Of a stretch of 64,000 nucleotides of DNA, positions 1 through 8,869 are shown one piece after another. The notes below the pieces were generated by a model that saw only the letters and a program-made list of their open reading frames with translations, was not told the DNA's origin and did no database searches. Source of the stretch: Verrucomicrobiota bacterium (lineage in GTDB: Bacteria; Verrucomicrobiota; Verrucomicrobiia; Opitutales; Opitutaceae); contig JADKHC010000018.1 in the NCBI GenBank assembly GCA_016721945.1, positions 51,403-115,402 on the forward strand, given 5' to 3'. A program made the position numbers and the translations under genes. Each line of letters opens with the position of its first letter. Positions within the stretch are counted from its first letter, which is position 1.

Positions 1-189
1 GGCCTTGTCGTGCTCCAGGGCGTCGAGGTATTTCAGGAAGAGCAGCCAGGAGGTCTGCTCGGTGTAGTCGAGTTCGCTGGTGCAGCCGGCGTCTTTCCAG
101 AGGACGTCGTCGATGGGCTGCGGAGTGTAGGGGCGGCGAGTGGTCGGCGCGGGGGTGAATTGAGCACGAGGCCGGTAAGATCGATGACG
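1..189 (-). CDS. Partial HsdM-like type I restriction-modification methylase, N-terminal end
   Basis: Reading leftward off the window edge, the minus strand encodes IDDVLWKDAGC then LDYTEQTSWLLFLKYLDALE (positions 114 to 1). This closely matches the start of the N6-adenine methylase subunit of type I restriction systems (HsdM, N-terminal helical domain). Everything after the first 38 or so family residues lies outside the window. The frame is open back to a stop near 334, but it has no ATG, GTG or TTG. An ATG at 241 exists only in another frame. The 5' end may therefore be frameshifted or broken, or an unusual start is used. The family call is firm; whether the gene is intact cannot be decided here. 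Confidence 0.6.
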
Positions 190-485
190 AAGGCGGCGTC
201 GTTTCGTCGAGCGTGGCGAAAGAGTGCGTGACGACAGACATCGATCTTTGCGCGCAAACCCGGGTAACCGGGGCTGGAAACCAACAGAAATAAGGGGAAT
301 GAGCCGGACGGCAATCGTCGAATACCCACAGTTTCAATACATAACAAATGACATCGCGCTTAGTGCCGATGCTACTGGTCCGGAGTGGTCGCAGTTAGGG
401 AAATCCTCAGTGGGGTGGTTTTCCTCAGGAATCGATTTAAAGGCAAATAACGGCGTCGCTTATACCAAGACACGGGCAAACACGG

Positions 486-521
486 AAAAGCCGCGGAACC
501 TTATTAAGATATCCGCGGCTT
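486..521 (-). terminator. Hairpin downstream of gnd
   Basis: A 10-bp perfect stem (AAGCCGCGGA pairing with TCCGCGGCTT) with a 14-nt loop lies about 75 nt past the gnd stop. On the minus strand it is followed by a short T run (TTTT). It fits a weak intrinsic terminator for gnd. Apart from this hairpin, 335-594 shows nothing recognisable. Confidence 0.5.
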
Positions 522-594
522 ACGTTTCAATTATTCGTAACGTTTTGATTATCCGTACTTACATTTTGAATTATTCGGTGACAGCTGAGCGAAC

Positions 595-2100
595 TCAGGC
601 GATCTCGATCTGAGGACGATTCTTCTCTGGCCAGTCGATGTGGTAGAACTTGCCGCGCGGTTTGTCGGTGCGCTCGTAGGTGTGCGCGCCGAAGTAGTCG
701 CGTTGACCCTGGAGCAGGTTGGCCGGCAGGCGGGCCGAGCGGTAGCTGTCGTAGTAGGCGAGGGCCGAGCTGAAGGTCGGGGCCGGCACGCCACACTCGG
801 CGGCGAGAGCGACAACCTTGCGCCAGTTTTCTTGGGCCTTTTTGACGGTTTTTACGAAGTATGGATCAAGGAGAAGGTTAGCGAGGTCGGGCTTGCGCGC
901 GAAGGCCTCGGTGATCTTCTGCAGGAACACGGCGCGGATGATGCAACCGCCACGCCAGATCTGAGCGATCTCGCCGAAGTTGAGCTTCCACTTGTACTCT
1001 TTCTGGGCTTCGCGCATGAGCTGGAAACCTTGGGCGTACGAGCAGATCTTCGAGCAGTAGAGTGCGTCGTGGATGGCTTCGATGAGGGCTTTCTTGGAGC
1101 CTTTATATTTCTTCGAGGGGCCTTTGAGAATTTTAGAGGCAGCGACTCGTTCTTCTTTCACCGCCGAGATGCAGCGAGCGAAGACGGATTCGGCGATGGT
1201 CGGTGCAGGCACGCCCATGTCGAGCGCGTTGACGGAGGTCCATTTGCCGGTGCCTTTTTGACCGGCAGTGTCGAGCACGATGTCGACGAAAGCTTTTTTC
1301 GAGGCCGGGTCTTTTTGTTTGAGAATGTCGGCAGTGATTTCAACGAGGAAGCTGCCGAGCATGCCTGAATTCCATTCGGAGAAGATCTCGCCCATTTCCT
1401 TGGCCTTGAGGCCGAGCAGACCCTGCATGAGGGCGTAGGCTTCACAGATCATCTGCATGTCGCCGTACTCGATGCCGTTGTGGACCATCTTGACGTAGTG
1501 GCCGGCACCGTTTTCGCCGATGTAGGTGGCGCAAGGAACACCGCCGACGATGGGTTTGCCGGGCGCGGCGCCTTCGAGTGGGCGGCCGGTCTTGCCGTCG
1601 ACTTTGGCGGCGATGGCGTTCCAGACAGGGGCGAGTTCTTTGTAGGCGGCAGGATCGCCACCGGGCATGAGGGCCGGGCCGAAGCGGGCACCTTCTTCAC
1701 CGCCGGAAACGCCGGAGCCGATGAAGCGGAGGCCTTTTTCGCGGAGAGTTTTTTCGCGGCGGATGGTGTCGGTCCAGAGGGCGTTGCCGCCGTCGATCAC
1801 GATGTCGTTTTGATCGAGGAGAGGGACGAGGCTGTCGATGACGGCGTCGGTGCCTTTGCCGGCTTGGACGAGGATGACGATCTTGCGCGGCTTGGCCAGG
1901 GACTTGACGAATTCTTCGAGCGTCTTGGCACCGATGAGGCCGCCGGGCGTGTTGGGATTCTCGGCGACGAACTTTTCGGTCTTTTCAGTGGTTCGGTTAT
2001 AGACCGAAATCTGAAAGCCGTGGTCGGCGATGTTGAGGGCGAGGTTTTGACCCATCACGGCTAGGCCGATGAGTCCGATGTCAGAGTAGGCTTTAGGCAT
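595..2100 (-). CDS. gnd: 6-phosphogluconate dehydrogenase, decarboxylating
   Basis: Oxidises 6-phosphogluconate to ribulose 5-phosphate and CO2 with NADP+ in the cytosolic oxidative pentose phosphate pathway. The 501-residue product has the N-terminal nucleotide-binding motif GLIGLAVMG (residues 9-17) and the NRT segment at 35-37. The substrate loop [10 protein letters not shown] spans about 129-138. The catalytic stretch [15 protein letters not shown] carries K204, N208 and E211. The C-terminal tail has [11 protein letters not shown]. An open frame continues 96 codons upstream, but that part is low-complexity and overlaps a terminator and another gene, so the ATG at 2100 ([12 protein letters not shown]) is the start. 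Length is close to the long (~480-residue) family. It is transcribed separately from the gene at 2189-2572, because a strong terminator lies between them. Confidence 0.97.
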   Translation of the reverse strand: MPKAYSDIGLIGLAVMGQNLALNIADHGFQISVYNRTTEKTEKFVAENPNTPGGLIGAKTLEEFVKSLAKPRKIVILVQAGKGTDAVIDSLVPLLDQNDIVIDGGNALWTDTIRREKTLREKGLRFIGSGVSGGEEGARFGPALMPGGDPAAYKELAPVWNAIAAKVDGKTGRPLEGAAPGKPIVGGVPCATYIGENGAGHYVKMVHNGIEYGDMQMICEAYALMQGLLGLKAKEMGEIFSEWNSGMLGSFLVEITADILKQKDPASKKAFVDIVLDTAGQKGTGKWTSVNALDMGVPAPTIAESVFARCISAVKEERVAASKILKGPSKKYKGSKKALIEAIHDALYCSKICSYAQGFQLMREAQKEYKWKLNFGEIAQIWRGGCIIRAVFLQKITEAFARKPDLANLLLDPYFVKTVKKAQENWRKVVALAAECGVPAPTFSSALAYYDSYRSARLPANLLQGQRDYFGAHTYERTDKPRGKFYHIDWPEKNRPQIEIA

Positions 2101-2149
2101 AAAGTGTGGGCGGGCCAGCAAGCCATAAAGGGGCTCCGAAAACCACCCC

Positions 2150-2179
2150 AAAAAAAATGGCGCGAAGAAGATCGCGCCA
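2150..2179 (-). terminator. Rho-independent terminator of the 2189-2572 gene
   Basis: On the minus strand a perfect 8-bp stem TGGCGCGA/TCGCGCCA with a 6-nt loop is followed by eight T. It sits just beyond the stop of the small membrane protein gene and upstream of gnd. Confidence 0.85.
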
Positions 2180-2188
2180 GGTGAGCCG

Positions 2189-2572
2189 CTATTTCTTAGC
2201 GGGCGTACTCGGGGCGGGCGTGGCGGGGCCTTTCGGCTTTCCCGACTTATCGGTCGGGTCCTGCGCCTGTTTCTTTTCGTAGACGCCCTTGGTCGGGAAG
2301 AAGCCGGAGTCGGCGATGGGGCCGATGATCGGCGTGAGAAAAGCAGGCTCGTTACGATTGTAGACCCAGCTAATGCTAAAGACGCCAACCACTACGCAGA
2401 GAATGATCGTAAGGATGATCTTGTTCATCCCCATCACTTTTCTGAACAAAAAGAGGAGCCCGGCGAGAATGCAGGCACCGAGGATGACCTTGATCCAGAA
2501 CTGGCCCGAGACGTTTTGGAGTTTATCGAGCGGGGTTACTTTTTCAGCAGCAACGGCGAGTAAGGGTAGCAT
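2189..2572 (-). CDS. Small two-helix membrane protein, unknown function
   Basis: A 127-residue protein of no recognised family. It has a short polar N-terminus, then two hydrophobic segments at roughly residues 26-45 ([15 protein letters not shown]) and 51-69 ([19 protein letters not shown]). A polar C-terminal tail rich in Lys, Pro and Ala ends in APSTPAKK. This predicts an inner-membrane protein with a flexible tail. It is a single-gene unit closed by the strong terminator at 2150-2179. The first residues ([11 protein letters not shown]) could be read as a short signal-like segment, but no cleavage motif is convincing. Confidence 0.7.
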   Translation of the reverse strand: MLPLLAVAAEKVTPLDKLQNVSGQFWIKVILGACILAGLLFLFRKVMGMNKIILTIILCVVVGVFSISWVYNRNEPAFLTPIIGPIADSGFFPTKGVYEKKQAQDPTDKSGKPKGPATPAPSTPAKK

Positions 2573-2734
2573 ACGCGGCCGAAGTGTATGTATTGGCCGA
2601 AGAGAGACCAGTTCAAAGAACCGGCGGGAAATATTTAGCTTCTTTTTGGCAAAAAGCGGTTTGCGGTTTATGAAGTCGATTTAAGTTTAGCTCTACCGTG
2701 GCCTTTGCGCCGCTTTTCATTTCGCTACCATCCT

Positions 2735-3820
2735 ATGGAAGAAGCCGAGTACTCACGCCGCACCCGCCAGAAAAAGCCCAGCTTTCTAATCAGCGAAGGG
2801 CTGCGTACCTATCTACGGCGTTACCGGCGCGAGCGCGAACTTCCGGTGACCTATGAACGACTGCGGCGTTTTACCGAATGTGCGCCCTTGGTCGATGAAA
2901 GCGGTCAGCCCACGCTTTGGGAAACGGTGATGTATGACCGGCTCGAAATGGATCAGCTCAACGAAGACCTGAAGCGCATCTACGCCCTCTTGCGCGTCGA
3001 TGGCGACCTCTCGGTCATGCAGCATCTCTATGTTGACCGGATCGATTACTGCTCCTTTGGCAACTCCACGCCCTTCCGTATCCGGATTGTGAATGCGTAC
3101 AACGACAACCCGGACTATTTCTACGTGAAGCGCGGCGACTCTTCGCGAGTGTACGGGCTGGAACTGGAGCACTTGCTCTCGCCCAACCGCATGCACTACC
3201 TGACGTTTGGCGATACGCTGATCGAGGAGCACGTCGCAGGCATCCCGGGCGACGTTTTCATCGATCGCTGGCTGCATAGCGATGAACTAAAACCAATCCG
3301 TGTCGCCAAAGAACTCGTCAAGTTCAACGAACGCTGTTTCGTGCGGCTGCTGGGCGATATGCGCAGTTATAACTTCGTCGTCGTGATCACGCCGGACTTC
3401 GAAGGCGCGCAAATCCGTATCCGTGCGATGGATTTCGATCAACAGACTTACGAGGGGCGCATGAATCTCTACAAGCCGCAGTATTTTCGGGAGAACAAAC
3501 CGCTGGCACTGTTTTGCGTGCAACACTTACGCGTCGAAACCGCTCGCCAGTACCAACGCGAAGAGCAGGTACTGATGCTTCAACGCAGAGCGATCATCGG
3601 CGAACGCTTTGATATGATGCTCGATGCGATGTCTGGCGACGAGCTGGCGCCGATGAGCCATGTGATCGAGTTGCGCGAAGGGCTGGCCTCGCACTACGGC
3701 CGCACGGCTTATCTTCGCTGCAATTCCATGGGTGATTTGGTTCGGGAAAACATGGAGAGCATTCGCCTGGCCGTCGACGCACCGCAGAGAGCCGCTTCGC
3801 GGCCGGAAGAGTATGAGTAG
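2735..3820 (+). CDS. Conserved unknown with kinase-like signature residues
   Basis: A 361-residue soluble protein I cannot assign. Its layout recalls the aminoglycoside-phosphotransferase/protein-kinase-like fold. EEHVAGIPGDVFID resembles the hinge, RLLGDMRSYNFVVV mimics the catalytic loop (D followed by N five residues later), and IRIRAMDFDQQ resembles the metal-binding DFD. A charged N-terminus (SRRTRQKKPSF, then YLRRYRRERELP) could bind nucleic acid or a partner. The ATG at 2735 is preferred over a TTG at 2705. No neighbour is cotranscribed: the upstream gene is divergent, and downstream lies repeat DNA. The kinase-like reading is an inference from short motifs and needs structural comparison. 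It could equally be a DUF family with chance resemblance. Confidence 0.6.
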   Translation: MEEAEYSRRTRQKKPSFLISEGLRTYLRRYRRERELPVTYERLRRFTECAPLVDESGQPTLWETVMYDRLEMDQLNEDLKRIYALLRVDGDLSVMQHLYVDRIDYCSFGNSTPFRIRIVNAYNDNPDYFYVKRGDSSRVYGLELEHLLSPNRMHYLTFGDTLIEEHVAGIPGDVFIDRWLHSDELKPIRVAKELVKFNERCFVRLLGDMRSYNFVVVITPDFEGAQIRIRAMDFDQQTYEGRMNLYKPQYFRENKPLALFCVQHLRVETARQYQREEQVLMLQRRAIIGERFDMMLDAMSGDELAPMSHVIELREGLASHYGRTAYLRCNSMGDLVRENMESIRLAVDAPQRAASRPEEYE

Positions 3821-3884
3821 GAAGGAGGCAGGAGACAGTAGTCAGGAGGCGGAGGACGGAAGTCAGAGGATAGCAAATTCCGGA

Positions 3885-4090
3885 GTCTGGGGGGTAGGGA
3901 CGGTCCGCCGGGCCGTCCGGTTGGATGGAGCAGGTGGTTTGGCACGTTTTCGGACGACCCGGCGGGTCATCCCTACCTCGGAGGCGCGCAGGTCGGACGA
4001 GGGAAGCCGGGAGGCGAGGTGTCGCACTGGTTTTTCAAGCGCATAAAAATTCCGGAGTTTGTGGGTAGGGACGGCCATGCCGGGCCTTTG
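3885..4090. repeat. Cluster of palindromic GTAGGGACG-type intergenic repeats
   Basis: Between the kinase-like gene and the MITE lie three related short arms, each starting GTAGGGA. The first is at 3893 (TAGGGACGGTCCGCC). The second is an inverted one ending at 3980 (GGGTCATCCCTACC). The third begins near 4064 (TAGGGACGGCCATGCC). Each contains a GC-rich inverted repeat. Related copies sit inside the radical SAM gene and nuoC. They look like REP-type elements. No gene is visible in this stretch. Confidence 0.6.
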
Positions 4091-4092
4091 AA

Positions 4093-4268
4093 CCTAAAAA
4101 CAGCAGTTGTTTAACCGCTAATTATCGCTAATCGCCGCTAATTTCGGAGGTTAGCCACCGGTCTACGCAGCAACTGAGTTCACCTGACAGGTGAAAAGGT
4201 GTTTTTATCGATGTCTCAGACTTAGCGCCAATTAGCGAAAATTAGCGGTTTCAACTGCGGAATTAAGG
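4093..4268 (+). mobile_element. MITE copy 1 (176 bp) with TTGAA target duplication
   Basis: The element starts CCTAAAAACAGCAGTTG and ends in the reverse complement of CCTTAATTCCGCAGTTGAAA, forming imperfect terminal inverted repeats of about 50 bp built on CCGCTAATT/TCGCTAAT units. It is flanked on both sides by TTGAA (4088-4092 and 4269-4273). The centre holds a perfect 8-bp palindrome TTCACCTG-A-CAGGTGAA (4179-4195). A nearly identical copy in inverted orientation lies at 18839-19013, also flanked by TTGAA. It has no coding capacity. The ends resemble those of the IS1380-like element at 20098-21661, so it is probably mobilised in trans by such a transposase. Confidence 0.88.
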
Positions 4269-4339
4269 TTGAAAGAGAGATGGCTTCAGCGGGGCTACAC
4301 CGATCACGCTCTCTTCAGTCTCTTCCTATTCGGAGCGGG

Positions 4340-4813
4340 TCACTCATTCAATTCCTGCTCATGTTCCGACAGCCACTGCCTTAGGCCTTCCACGCAGGCG
4401 GGGCACTGCCAGCTCATCACTGTTTTCCGTCCGGGCGTGGCGACGTCGCCACCGTAGTAGCTTTCCTCTCCGTGCGGAAAACGATCCCGTGCCGAGTGCA
4501 GCAACTGCACGAGCTTGAGGTTGCAGTGATAAACGATCGGCACGGGCCGCTTTGTCATGCGGAGATGATGAACAGCGCAGAGCGAGGGATCGTGGCTTTC
4601 AGGCGTGCTGGAGATTTCTGCTGGTGTTAAATTCATGACGGTGGTCGATGGAGGCGTGGAGGGCGTGGTTATTTGATTTTCCTGCCTGGAACTCGAGGAC
4701 GCTTGTTCTGCCGTCTGGGCCAGTGAAGTTGTACAGGCGGTGAGCACGCAGGTCGACCAGAGTGCGGCAGCGATCCTGCAGCAAAAGTTGAGACTTTTCG
4801 TCCTGGATCGCAT
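4340..4813 (-). CDS. Putative lipoprotein, unknown function
   Basis: A 157-residue protein beginning MRSRTKSLNFCC followed by a hydrophobic stretch and lipobox VLTAC, as expected for a signal-peptidase II substrate anchored in a membrane. The mature part begins Ser/Thr/Gln-rich and then carries several Cys and His residues (LCAVHHLRMTKRPVPIVYHC). Near the end it has a CPAC pair in SWQCPACVEGLRQW, suggesting metal binding or disulphides. An upstream ATG at 4867 overlaps the preceding fragment by ATGA, but the lipoprotein signal fits the start at 4813 better. No family was recognised. It is followed downstream by the MITE. Confidence 0.6.
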   Translation of the reverse strand: MRSRTKSLNFCCRIAAALWSTCVLTACTTSLAQTAEQASSSSRQENQITTPSTPPSTTVMNLTPAEISSTPESHDPSLCAVHHLRMTKRPVPIVYHCNLKLVQLLHSARDRFPHGEESYYGGDVATPGRKTVMSWQCPACVEGLRQWLSEHEQELNE

Positions 4814-4863
4814 GCCGACCCCGGCGCTTTCGCCGTTGGATTCGAACTTTGGATACACCCGTG

Positions 4864-5448
4864 TCATTTGCGGATGCCGATTTCGTCGAAAGGTATGTCC
4901 TCGAAGCTGGGGATCAGGAAGGCGGGCGAATTTGGCTTTAGCAAAAGGTTGAGGCTGGCTTCGTCGGTGAACAGCGGATCCTGGTCCTGAACATTGTTCG
5001 TCACGAGCTTGTAGTGGGTGGAGGTGTCCTTGGTTTCCTCAAGCCAGCGGAAGTTTGACCAGCCGAGGTTTCTTGATATCACGGTGCCTTCCGGAAAGAG
5101 CCAGGTTTTTGTTGGGTCGATGATGGTCGTCCAGTCGTTTGGAATCGCTGCGCATTCGGGGTAGCGCGAGAGCCAAGGTTCCTGTTGGTATCCGAGCTGG
5201 TTGAGCTTCTCGAGGAGATTCCAACTGTCACCGGGAATATTGTTTGGGAAACCGAGGGATTTGAGCCACTCGAACGCCCGGCTGTCGGCGTAAAAGGCAT
5301 CGCCGCACTTAACGATCAGGTTGTTCACGATGGTGGTGTCGCGGCCGCCTTCGAGTTTGATGCCGGCTCCGCTGGCGTCGTAGAGAACGGCAACAAACGT
5401 TTGGAGGCCATCTTGGAAACGGGATGCTCGTGTGCAAAGCGAGGACAC
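4864..5448 (-). pseudogene. C-terminal remnant of a right-handed beta-helix protein
   Basis: The 194-codon frame contains the coil-like repeat text GIKLEGGRDTTIVNNLIVKC, typical of parallel beta-helix (pectate-lyase-like) proteins. A C-terminal region with FRWLEETKD and LLLKPNSPAFLIPSF follows; N/S-P-A endings like this close many such Verrucomicrobial proteins. Beta-helix enzymes normally span several hundred residues and start with a signal peptide. Both are missing here: the first residues (MSSLCTRASRF) look random, and the upstream DNA holds a group II intron end. I read this as the 3' part of a gene cut by rearrangement. Expression as a short protein cannot be excluded. Confidence 0.65.
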
Positions 5449-5528
5449 GTTGAACCATCCTTCTTACGGCCATGGTCTCAATATGCGATCAACCTCTCCC
5501 CTTGACCGGGGCAAGATCATCAACTTGA

Positions 5529-5604
5529 GAGCCGGATGCGAGAAACCCGCCTGTCCGGTTCGGAGGGAGGGGCGGAGCAAATCAATGCTTCGTCCCTACC
5601 CTAT
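5529..5604 (+). mobile_element. Group II intron 3' end remnant (domains V and VI)
   Basis: Positions 5529-5561 (33 nt) read GAGCCGGATGCGAGAAACC and close with GTCCGGTTC, the hallmark of group II intron domain V, with the AGC triad and a GAAA loop. Next comes a hairpin (5563-5600), GGGAGGGGCGGAGCA pairing with TGCTTCGTCCCTACCC, in the position of domain VI. The stretch ends CTACCCTAT as bacterial introns often do. No reverse-transcriptase frame or domains I-IV are seen upstream, so this is a relic. The open frame translating it as MRETRLSGSEGG is a familiar artefact over such introns. Confidence 0.75.
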
Positions 5605-5653
5605 CCTTCGATCAGCAAACATAAAGTCCAAATCCCTAGGGGCGTTGGTATTA

Positions 5654-7330
5654 CTACTCGCGACGGCCGGAGGCCGGAGCGGATGCTGCATCACTGGTGT
5701 GGCGGCTTTGGCGGCGGGTGGTTCGGGTGGCTGGGTGGTCGGCTCTTCGCACGGAGATTGTGCCGGGAAGATAGGGGCGCAAAAACGGGGGCAATTCGCC
5801 GCGGCCACCACGCTGAAAATCGCGCCAGAGCGCCGCGGCGACGGCCGGTTGTTCCTGGTGGAGTTCGGTTGTGAGAAAACTGAAGAGCAGCTCCATCAGG
5901 GTCACGAGGGCGAGCGCGTGATGGCGGCCATCGTTGGTGGCGAGCCAGTCGCTGAGGCGGAGGAATGAGTGAAACGGGGAAGGTTGGGTTGAAACGATAG
6001 AGGTGGTTCTGTCGAGGTCGGGGCGATGCTCCGCTTCGTCCGCGGCGGATGAGGGACCATCCGCCCTACCCGATACAGTGCGAGCCTGAGCGTCCCTACC
6101 CGCCCAAACCAGCGGCGTGGTTTCGACGAAGTTGCCGCTGTTGCCGACCAAATCCCAGTAGCGTGCGAAGCGACGCAGGCGCTGCATCGTGGAGAAATCG
6201 ATCAGCTTGTTGCGGAGAATTTCGTAGGTGGGCAGCGGCGAGTAAACCATTTCCCACGTCTGATCGTGGCGCGATATTGGCGTGCCGCGCAGGCGCTTGA
6301 GAATGCCGACTTGGATTTCTTGCGGAGCGAGCGCAACGAGTCGGTCGAAGCCAGAAGCAAAACTTTCCAGTGTTTCGCCCGGCAGGCCCGCGATGAGATC
6401 GGCGTGGAGATGGACACCGGTTTGGGCGCGCAAGTAGCGGAAGTTGTCCTCCAAACGAACATAGTCCTGGCGGCGGCTGATGAGCGTGGCGACGTCTGCA
6501 TTGAAAGTTTGGATACCGACTTCGAGCTGCATGGTGCCGGCCGGAAAGCGTGCGATCAACTCCCGCAGTTCCGGTGGCAGCCGGTCGGGTACCATTTCGA
6601 AATGCAGAAACAGGCCGGGTTTCAGCCGTTCGAGGAAAAACTCCAGAATGCGGCGGCTGGTGGCGAGGTTCAGGTTGAACGTGCGGTCGACGAATTTGAA
6701 ATGCAGCACGCCGCGCGCGAGCAGGCGTTCCAGCGTGGCGAGAAACGTATCGATCGGCGCTTGCCGAACCGGTATATCGAGGGAAGAAAGGCAGAATTCG
6801 CAGCTGAACGGACAGCCGCGCGAGGCTTCGACGTAAATCAAGCGGTGCGCGATGTCGTCCGCGTTATATTCGTCGTAAGGCAGGGCGAGTTTGCCGAAAT
6901 CCGGCAGCGGTGCGGCGATGATTTTTTGCGGGGGCGGCGTACCGGCGAGTATCTGTCGACAGAGTTCGGCGAACGCCAGATCGCCCTCGCCGGTGATGGT
7001 GTAATCGGCGAGTCGGACGATTTCCTGTTGATCCGATTCGTAGCTCACCTCGGGCCCGCCGAGCACTACGATCACGTCGGGGCGAATCTTTTTAAGGATA
7101 GCGACCAGTTCGGTTGTGAGGGTGACGTTCCAGATATACACACCGAGGCCGACGATGCGTGGATTATGCGCGAGGATTTTCTCCGCGATTTCCAGCGGGC
7201 GCTGGTTGATGATGAATTCTTCCAGTATGGCGCGCGAACGCAGCTCGCCAAGGTTGGCCAGCAGGTAGCGCAGGCCGAACGAGGCGTGGATGTATTTCGC
7301 ATTGAGCGTCGCTAGGACGATATCGGGCAT
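5654..7330 (-). CDS. B12-binding domain radical SAM protein (DUF4080 type)
   Basis: A 558-residue enzyme. Residues 1-130 form a cobalamin-binding-like Rossmann domain ([23 protein letters not shown]). The radical SAM core follows, with cluster ligands in [10 protein letters not shown] (CxxxCxxC) and a typical IQTFN/GLPGET barrel. A C-terminal DUF4080-like region ([20 protein letters not shown]) comes last. Members are anaerobic methyl- or group-transfer enzymes of unknown substrate. Between DUF4080 segments, about residues 415-455, lies a low-complexity insert ([19 protein letters not shown]) encoded by a palindromic intergenic-type repeat. [19 protein letters not shown] at 7330 is the natural start; an ATG three codons earlier is possible. 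The gene is isolated from satP by the terminator at 7378-7411. Confidence 0.88.
   Translation of the reverse strand: MPDIVLATLNAKYIHASFGLRYLLANLGELRSRAILEEFIINQRPLEIAEKILAHNPRIVGLGVYIWNVTLTTELVAILKKIRPDVIVVLGGPEVSYESDQQEIVRLADYTITGEGDLAFAELCRQILAGTPPPQKIIAAPLPDFGKLALPYDEYNADDIAHRLIYVEASRGCPFSCEFCLSSLDIPVRQAPIDTFLATLERLLARGVLHFKFVDRTFNLNLATSRRILEFFLERLKPGLFLHFEMVPDRLPPELRELIARFPAGTMQLEVGIQTFNADVATLISRRQDYVRLEDNFRYLRAQTGVHLHADLIAGLPGETLESFASGFDRLVALAPQEIQVGILKRLRGTPISRHDQTWEMVYSPLPTYEILRNKLIDFSTMQRLRRFARYWDLVGNSGNFVETTPLVWAGRDAQARTVSGRADGPSSAADEAEHRPDLDRTTSIVSTQPSPFHSFLRLSDWLATNDGRHHALALVTLMELLFSFLTTELHQEQPAVAAALWRDFQRGGRGELPPFLRPYLPGTISVRRADHPATRTTRRQSRHTSDAASAPASGRRE
6044..6071. repeat. REP-like palindrome inside the radical SAM coding sequence
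   Basis: GGCGGATGAGGGACCATCCG continues into CCCTACCC: an 8-bp inverted repeat GGCGGATG/CATCCGCC plus a TAGGG-type tail. It matches 23 of 27 bases of the copy inside nuoC (32816-32842) and resembles the intergenic arms at 3885-4090. A second tail (GCGTCCCTACCC) follows at about 6090. The reading frame is kept. Confidence 0.7.
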
Positions 7331-7377
7331 TGCGGCCAACCATCAGTGCGATGCGGCCAAAGCTCAAATGCGGAAAA

Positions 7378-7411
7378 TGAAAAAGCCGACTCGGCTTAAC
7401 CGGGTCGGCTT
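7378..7411 (-). terminator. Rho-independent terminator of satP
   Basis: On the minus strand, stem AAGCCGAC/GTCGGCTT with an inner GG/CC pair is followed by a run of T (TTTTTCATTTT). It lies 34 nt past the satP stop. Confidence 0.8.
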
Positions 7412-7444
7412 GGATAGAAGGGCAATGGAGTTGGTGCCGCGGGC

Positions 7445-8023
7445 TTACAACCAGGCTTTGCCGGCGGGAAGAACTTCGCGGCCGAAAAGATCGTTGAGGA
7501 TAATGCGAGCCATCATGTACCAGGCCGCGAGCGCGCAGGCGATCAGCTCGTAGCCGGCAACCTTGTTGAAGATCGGATTTCCGAAGTGGCCGATGTCGAG
7601 CAGCACGAAACCGATCAAGAGAAGCGTGAAGGTAATCGCCATCGCGCCATGGACGCGCATCGAACCGATCCAGAGGATAACGGTAAAGAGGGTCCAAGCG
7701 ATGAGGAACCAGCCGACATCGGTATGCGAGGCGGCAAACACGCCGAAATTGTTACCCAGCAGCATGAGGCAAAGGCTGATCCAGAAGGCACCGTAGGCGG
7801 TGAAGGCGCAGTAACCGAAATTATTGCCCATTTTCATTTCCTGGAAGCCGGCGATCATTTGCACGAGGCCGCCAAAAACGAGGCCGACCCAGATGACCGG
7901 GCCGGTGCCCATCCAGCCCACATTGTGGAACTGGAGCAGAAGCGTGGTCAGGCCGAACCCGGCGAGACCGACAACCGCTGGATTGGCGAGTTTAGGTGAA
8001 GGAGGAGTGGTGGTGTTGGACAT
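7445..8023 (-). CDS. satP: Acetate/succinate transporter, GPR1/FUN34/YaaH (SatP) family
   Basis: A 192-residue integral membrane protein with six hydrophobic helices. It has the family N-terminal motif as NPAVVGLAGFG and the conserved segment GGLVQMIAGFQEMKMGNNFG, then AFTAYGAFWIS. Family members move acetate or succinate with protons across the inner membrane. A longer open frame begins 20 codons upstream, but family alignment supports MSNTTTPPSPKLANPAVVGL at 8023. The gene stands alone with its own terminator. In this genome it could handle fermentation end products, fitting the ferredoxin-based metabolism nearby; that link is inference. Confidence 0.9.
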   Translation of the reverse strand: MSNTTTPPSPKLANPAVVGLAGFGLTTLLLQFHNVGWMGTGPVIWVGLVFGGLVQMIAGFQEMKMGNNFGYCAFTAYGAFWISLCLMLLGNNFGVFAASHTDVGWFLIAWTLFTVILWIGSMRVHGAMAITFTLLLIGFVLLDIGHFGNPIFNKVAGYELIACALAAWYMMARIILNDLFGREVLPAGKAWL

Positions 8024-8386
8024 GTGAAAGTTGGCGAAAAGTGGTAAGTGTAGGCGATATGGAGGAGTGGCCTGAGCGGGCACAAAAGGGGCGAATGCTA
8101 GGACGTGGCCGCGCCGAGGTAAGGGCGAAGTGGGGCACGCTCGTAGCTATAAGGCGCGGCGAGCGCGCCTGAAGGTTTCGTGATAGTGCGTGTAGAGGAC
8201 GCCCTCGTTCAGCGGATGATCGACGGAACTTTGGACTGTCTCTCTGATCGCTCAAAGACCTCTGTTGTCGGGTCATTCTTTGCGTCTTGGCGTCTTTGCG
8301 TGAGAACGGATTGGAAAAGATTCACCTTGAGGCACAAAGTCGCGAAGAACCACACGGCGTACAGGAACACGCCCCGTCTTCTAGTG
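8024..8386. repeat. Intergenic region with a CTTTGCG-type repeat
   Basis: No gene is visible. Positions 8274-8301 read TCTTTGCGTCTTGGCGTCTT and continue TGCGTGAGA, then a weak inverted arm (GGCACAAAGTCGCGAAG, 8331-8347). The same text recurs at 13246-13336 and belongs to a family common in intergenic DNA of many bacteria. The remainder (8024-8270) shows nothing I can name. Confidence 0.55.
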
Positions 8387-8869
8387 CTAGGTTGACTGCC
8401 GTTTTGCGGCGATCGCACGGAGCTCTTTTGCCGTCAGTAAGTCCTTTTCTCTCCCCATCGCTTCCTTGGCCTTGATCAAATCCTCGAGCGAAATCACCCG
8501 GCAGCGGCGCCCAAACAACGGTATCTCCACGGCGTTTTTCGTCAGGGCGTGGTAGTCGCCGATGCCAAGCACACTACCTAGCACGTCCACCACTCCGGCT
8601 TCGGTTTCTAGATAGATATTGGATAGAGTCTGCCCAGCCGGCGGATGCTCCAGGAACGAAAGTTTTTTATGCGTCATCCGATGCACCGGTTTTAGATCGG
8701 CCAGCGTTTCACGCAGTTTGGCGATGGTTTCTGGTGATAGAACGGCGCAAATATCGAGATCGTTGGTGACGTATGCGGAGCCATGCAGCACGCCTGCGAA
8801 GCCGCCTACCACGACAAAATCCAGACCCGCGTCAGAGAGCCGCTGGAGCAGCAGATGCAGACTTTTCAT
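8387..8869 (-). CDS. Nucleotidyltransferase of the antitoxin/MNT-like type
   Basis: A 160-residue protein with the nucleotidyltransferase signature VVGGFAGVLHGSAYVTNDLD (residues 20-39): a GG followed, after the HG-S spacer, by T-x-DLD, the catalytic Asp pair. The C-terminal half (RVISLEDLIKAKEAMGREKD) is the usual helix found in stand-alone nucleotidyltransferases of toxin-antitoxin-like pairs, where they may modify tRNA or partner proteins. It overlaps the start of its upstream partner (8832-9026) by 38 nt, so the two are translationally coupled. The substrate cannot be told from sequence. It could also be a solitary nucleotide-transfer enzyme. Confidence 0.8.
   Translation of the reverse strand: MKSLHLLLQRLSDAGLDFVVVGGFAGVLHGSAYVTNDLDICAVLSPETIAKLRETLADLKPVHRMTHKKLSFLEHPPAGQTLSNIYLETEAGVVDVLGSVLGIGDYHALTKNAVEIPLFGRRCRVISLEDLIKAKEAMGREKDLLTAKELRAIAAKRQST

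Noticed and set aside
585..598. UUCG hairpin CTGAG-CGAA-CTCAG at the gnd stop as terminator
   Set aside because: It overlaps the stop codon and has no T run. The longer hairpin at 486-521 fits better.
4179..4195. MITE central palindrome as a riboswitch or operator
   Set aside because: It is identical in both MITE copies in unrelated settings, so it belongs to the element rather than to local regulation.
5536..5874. Open frame starting MRETRLSGSEGG
   Set aside because: It spans the group II intron domain V/VI. This peptide text is a known artefact of translating such introns.
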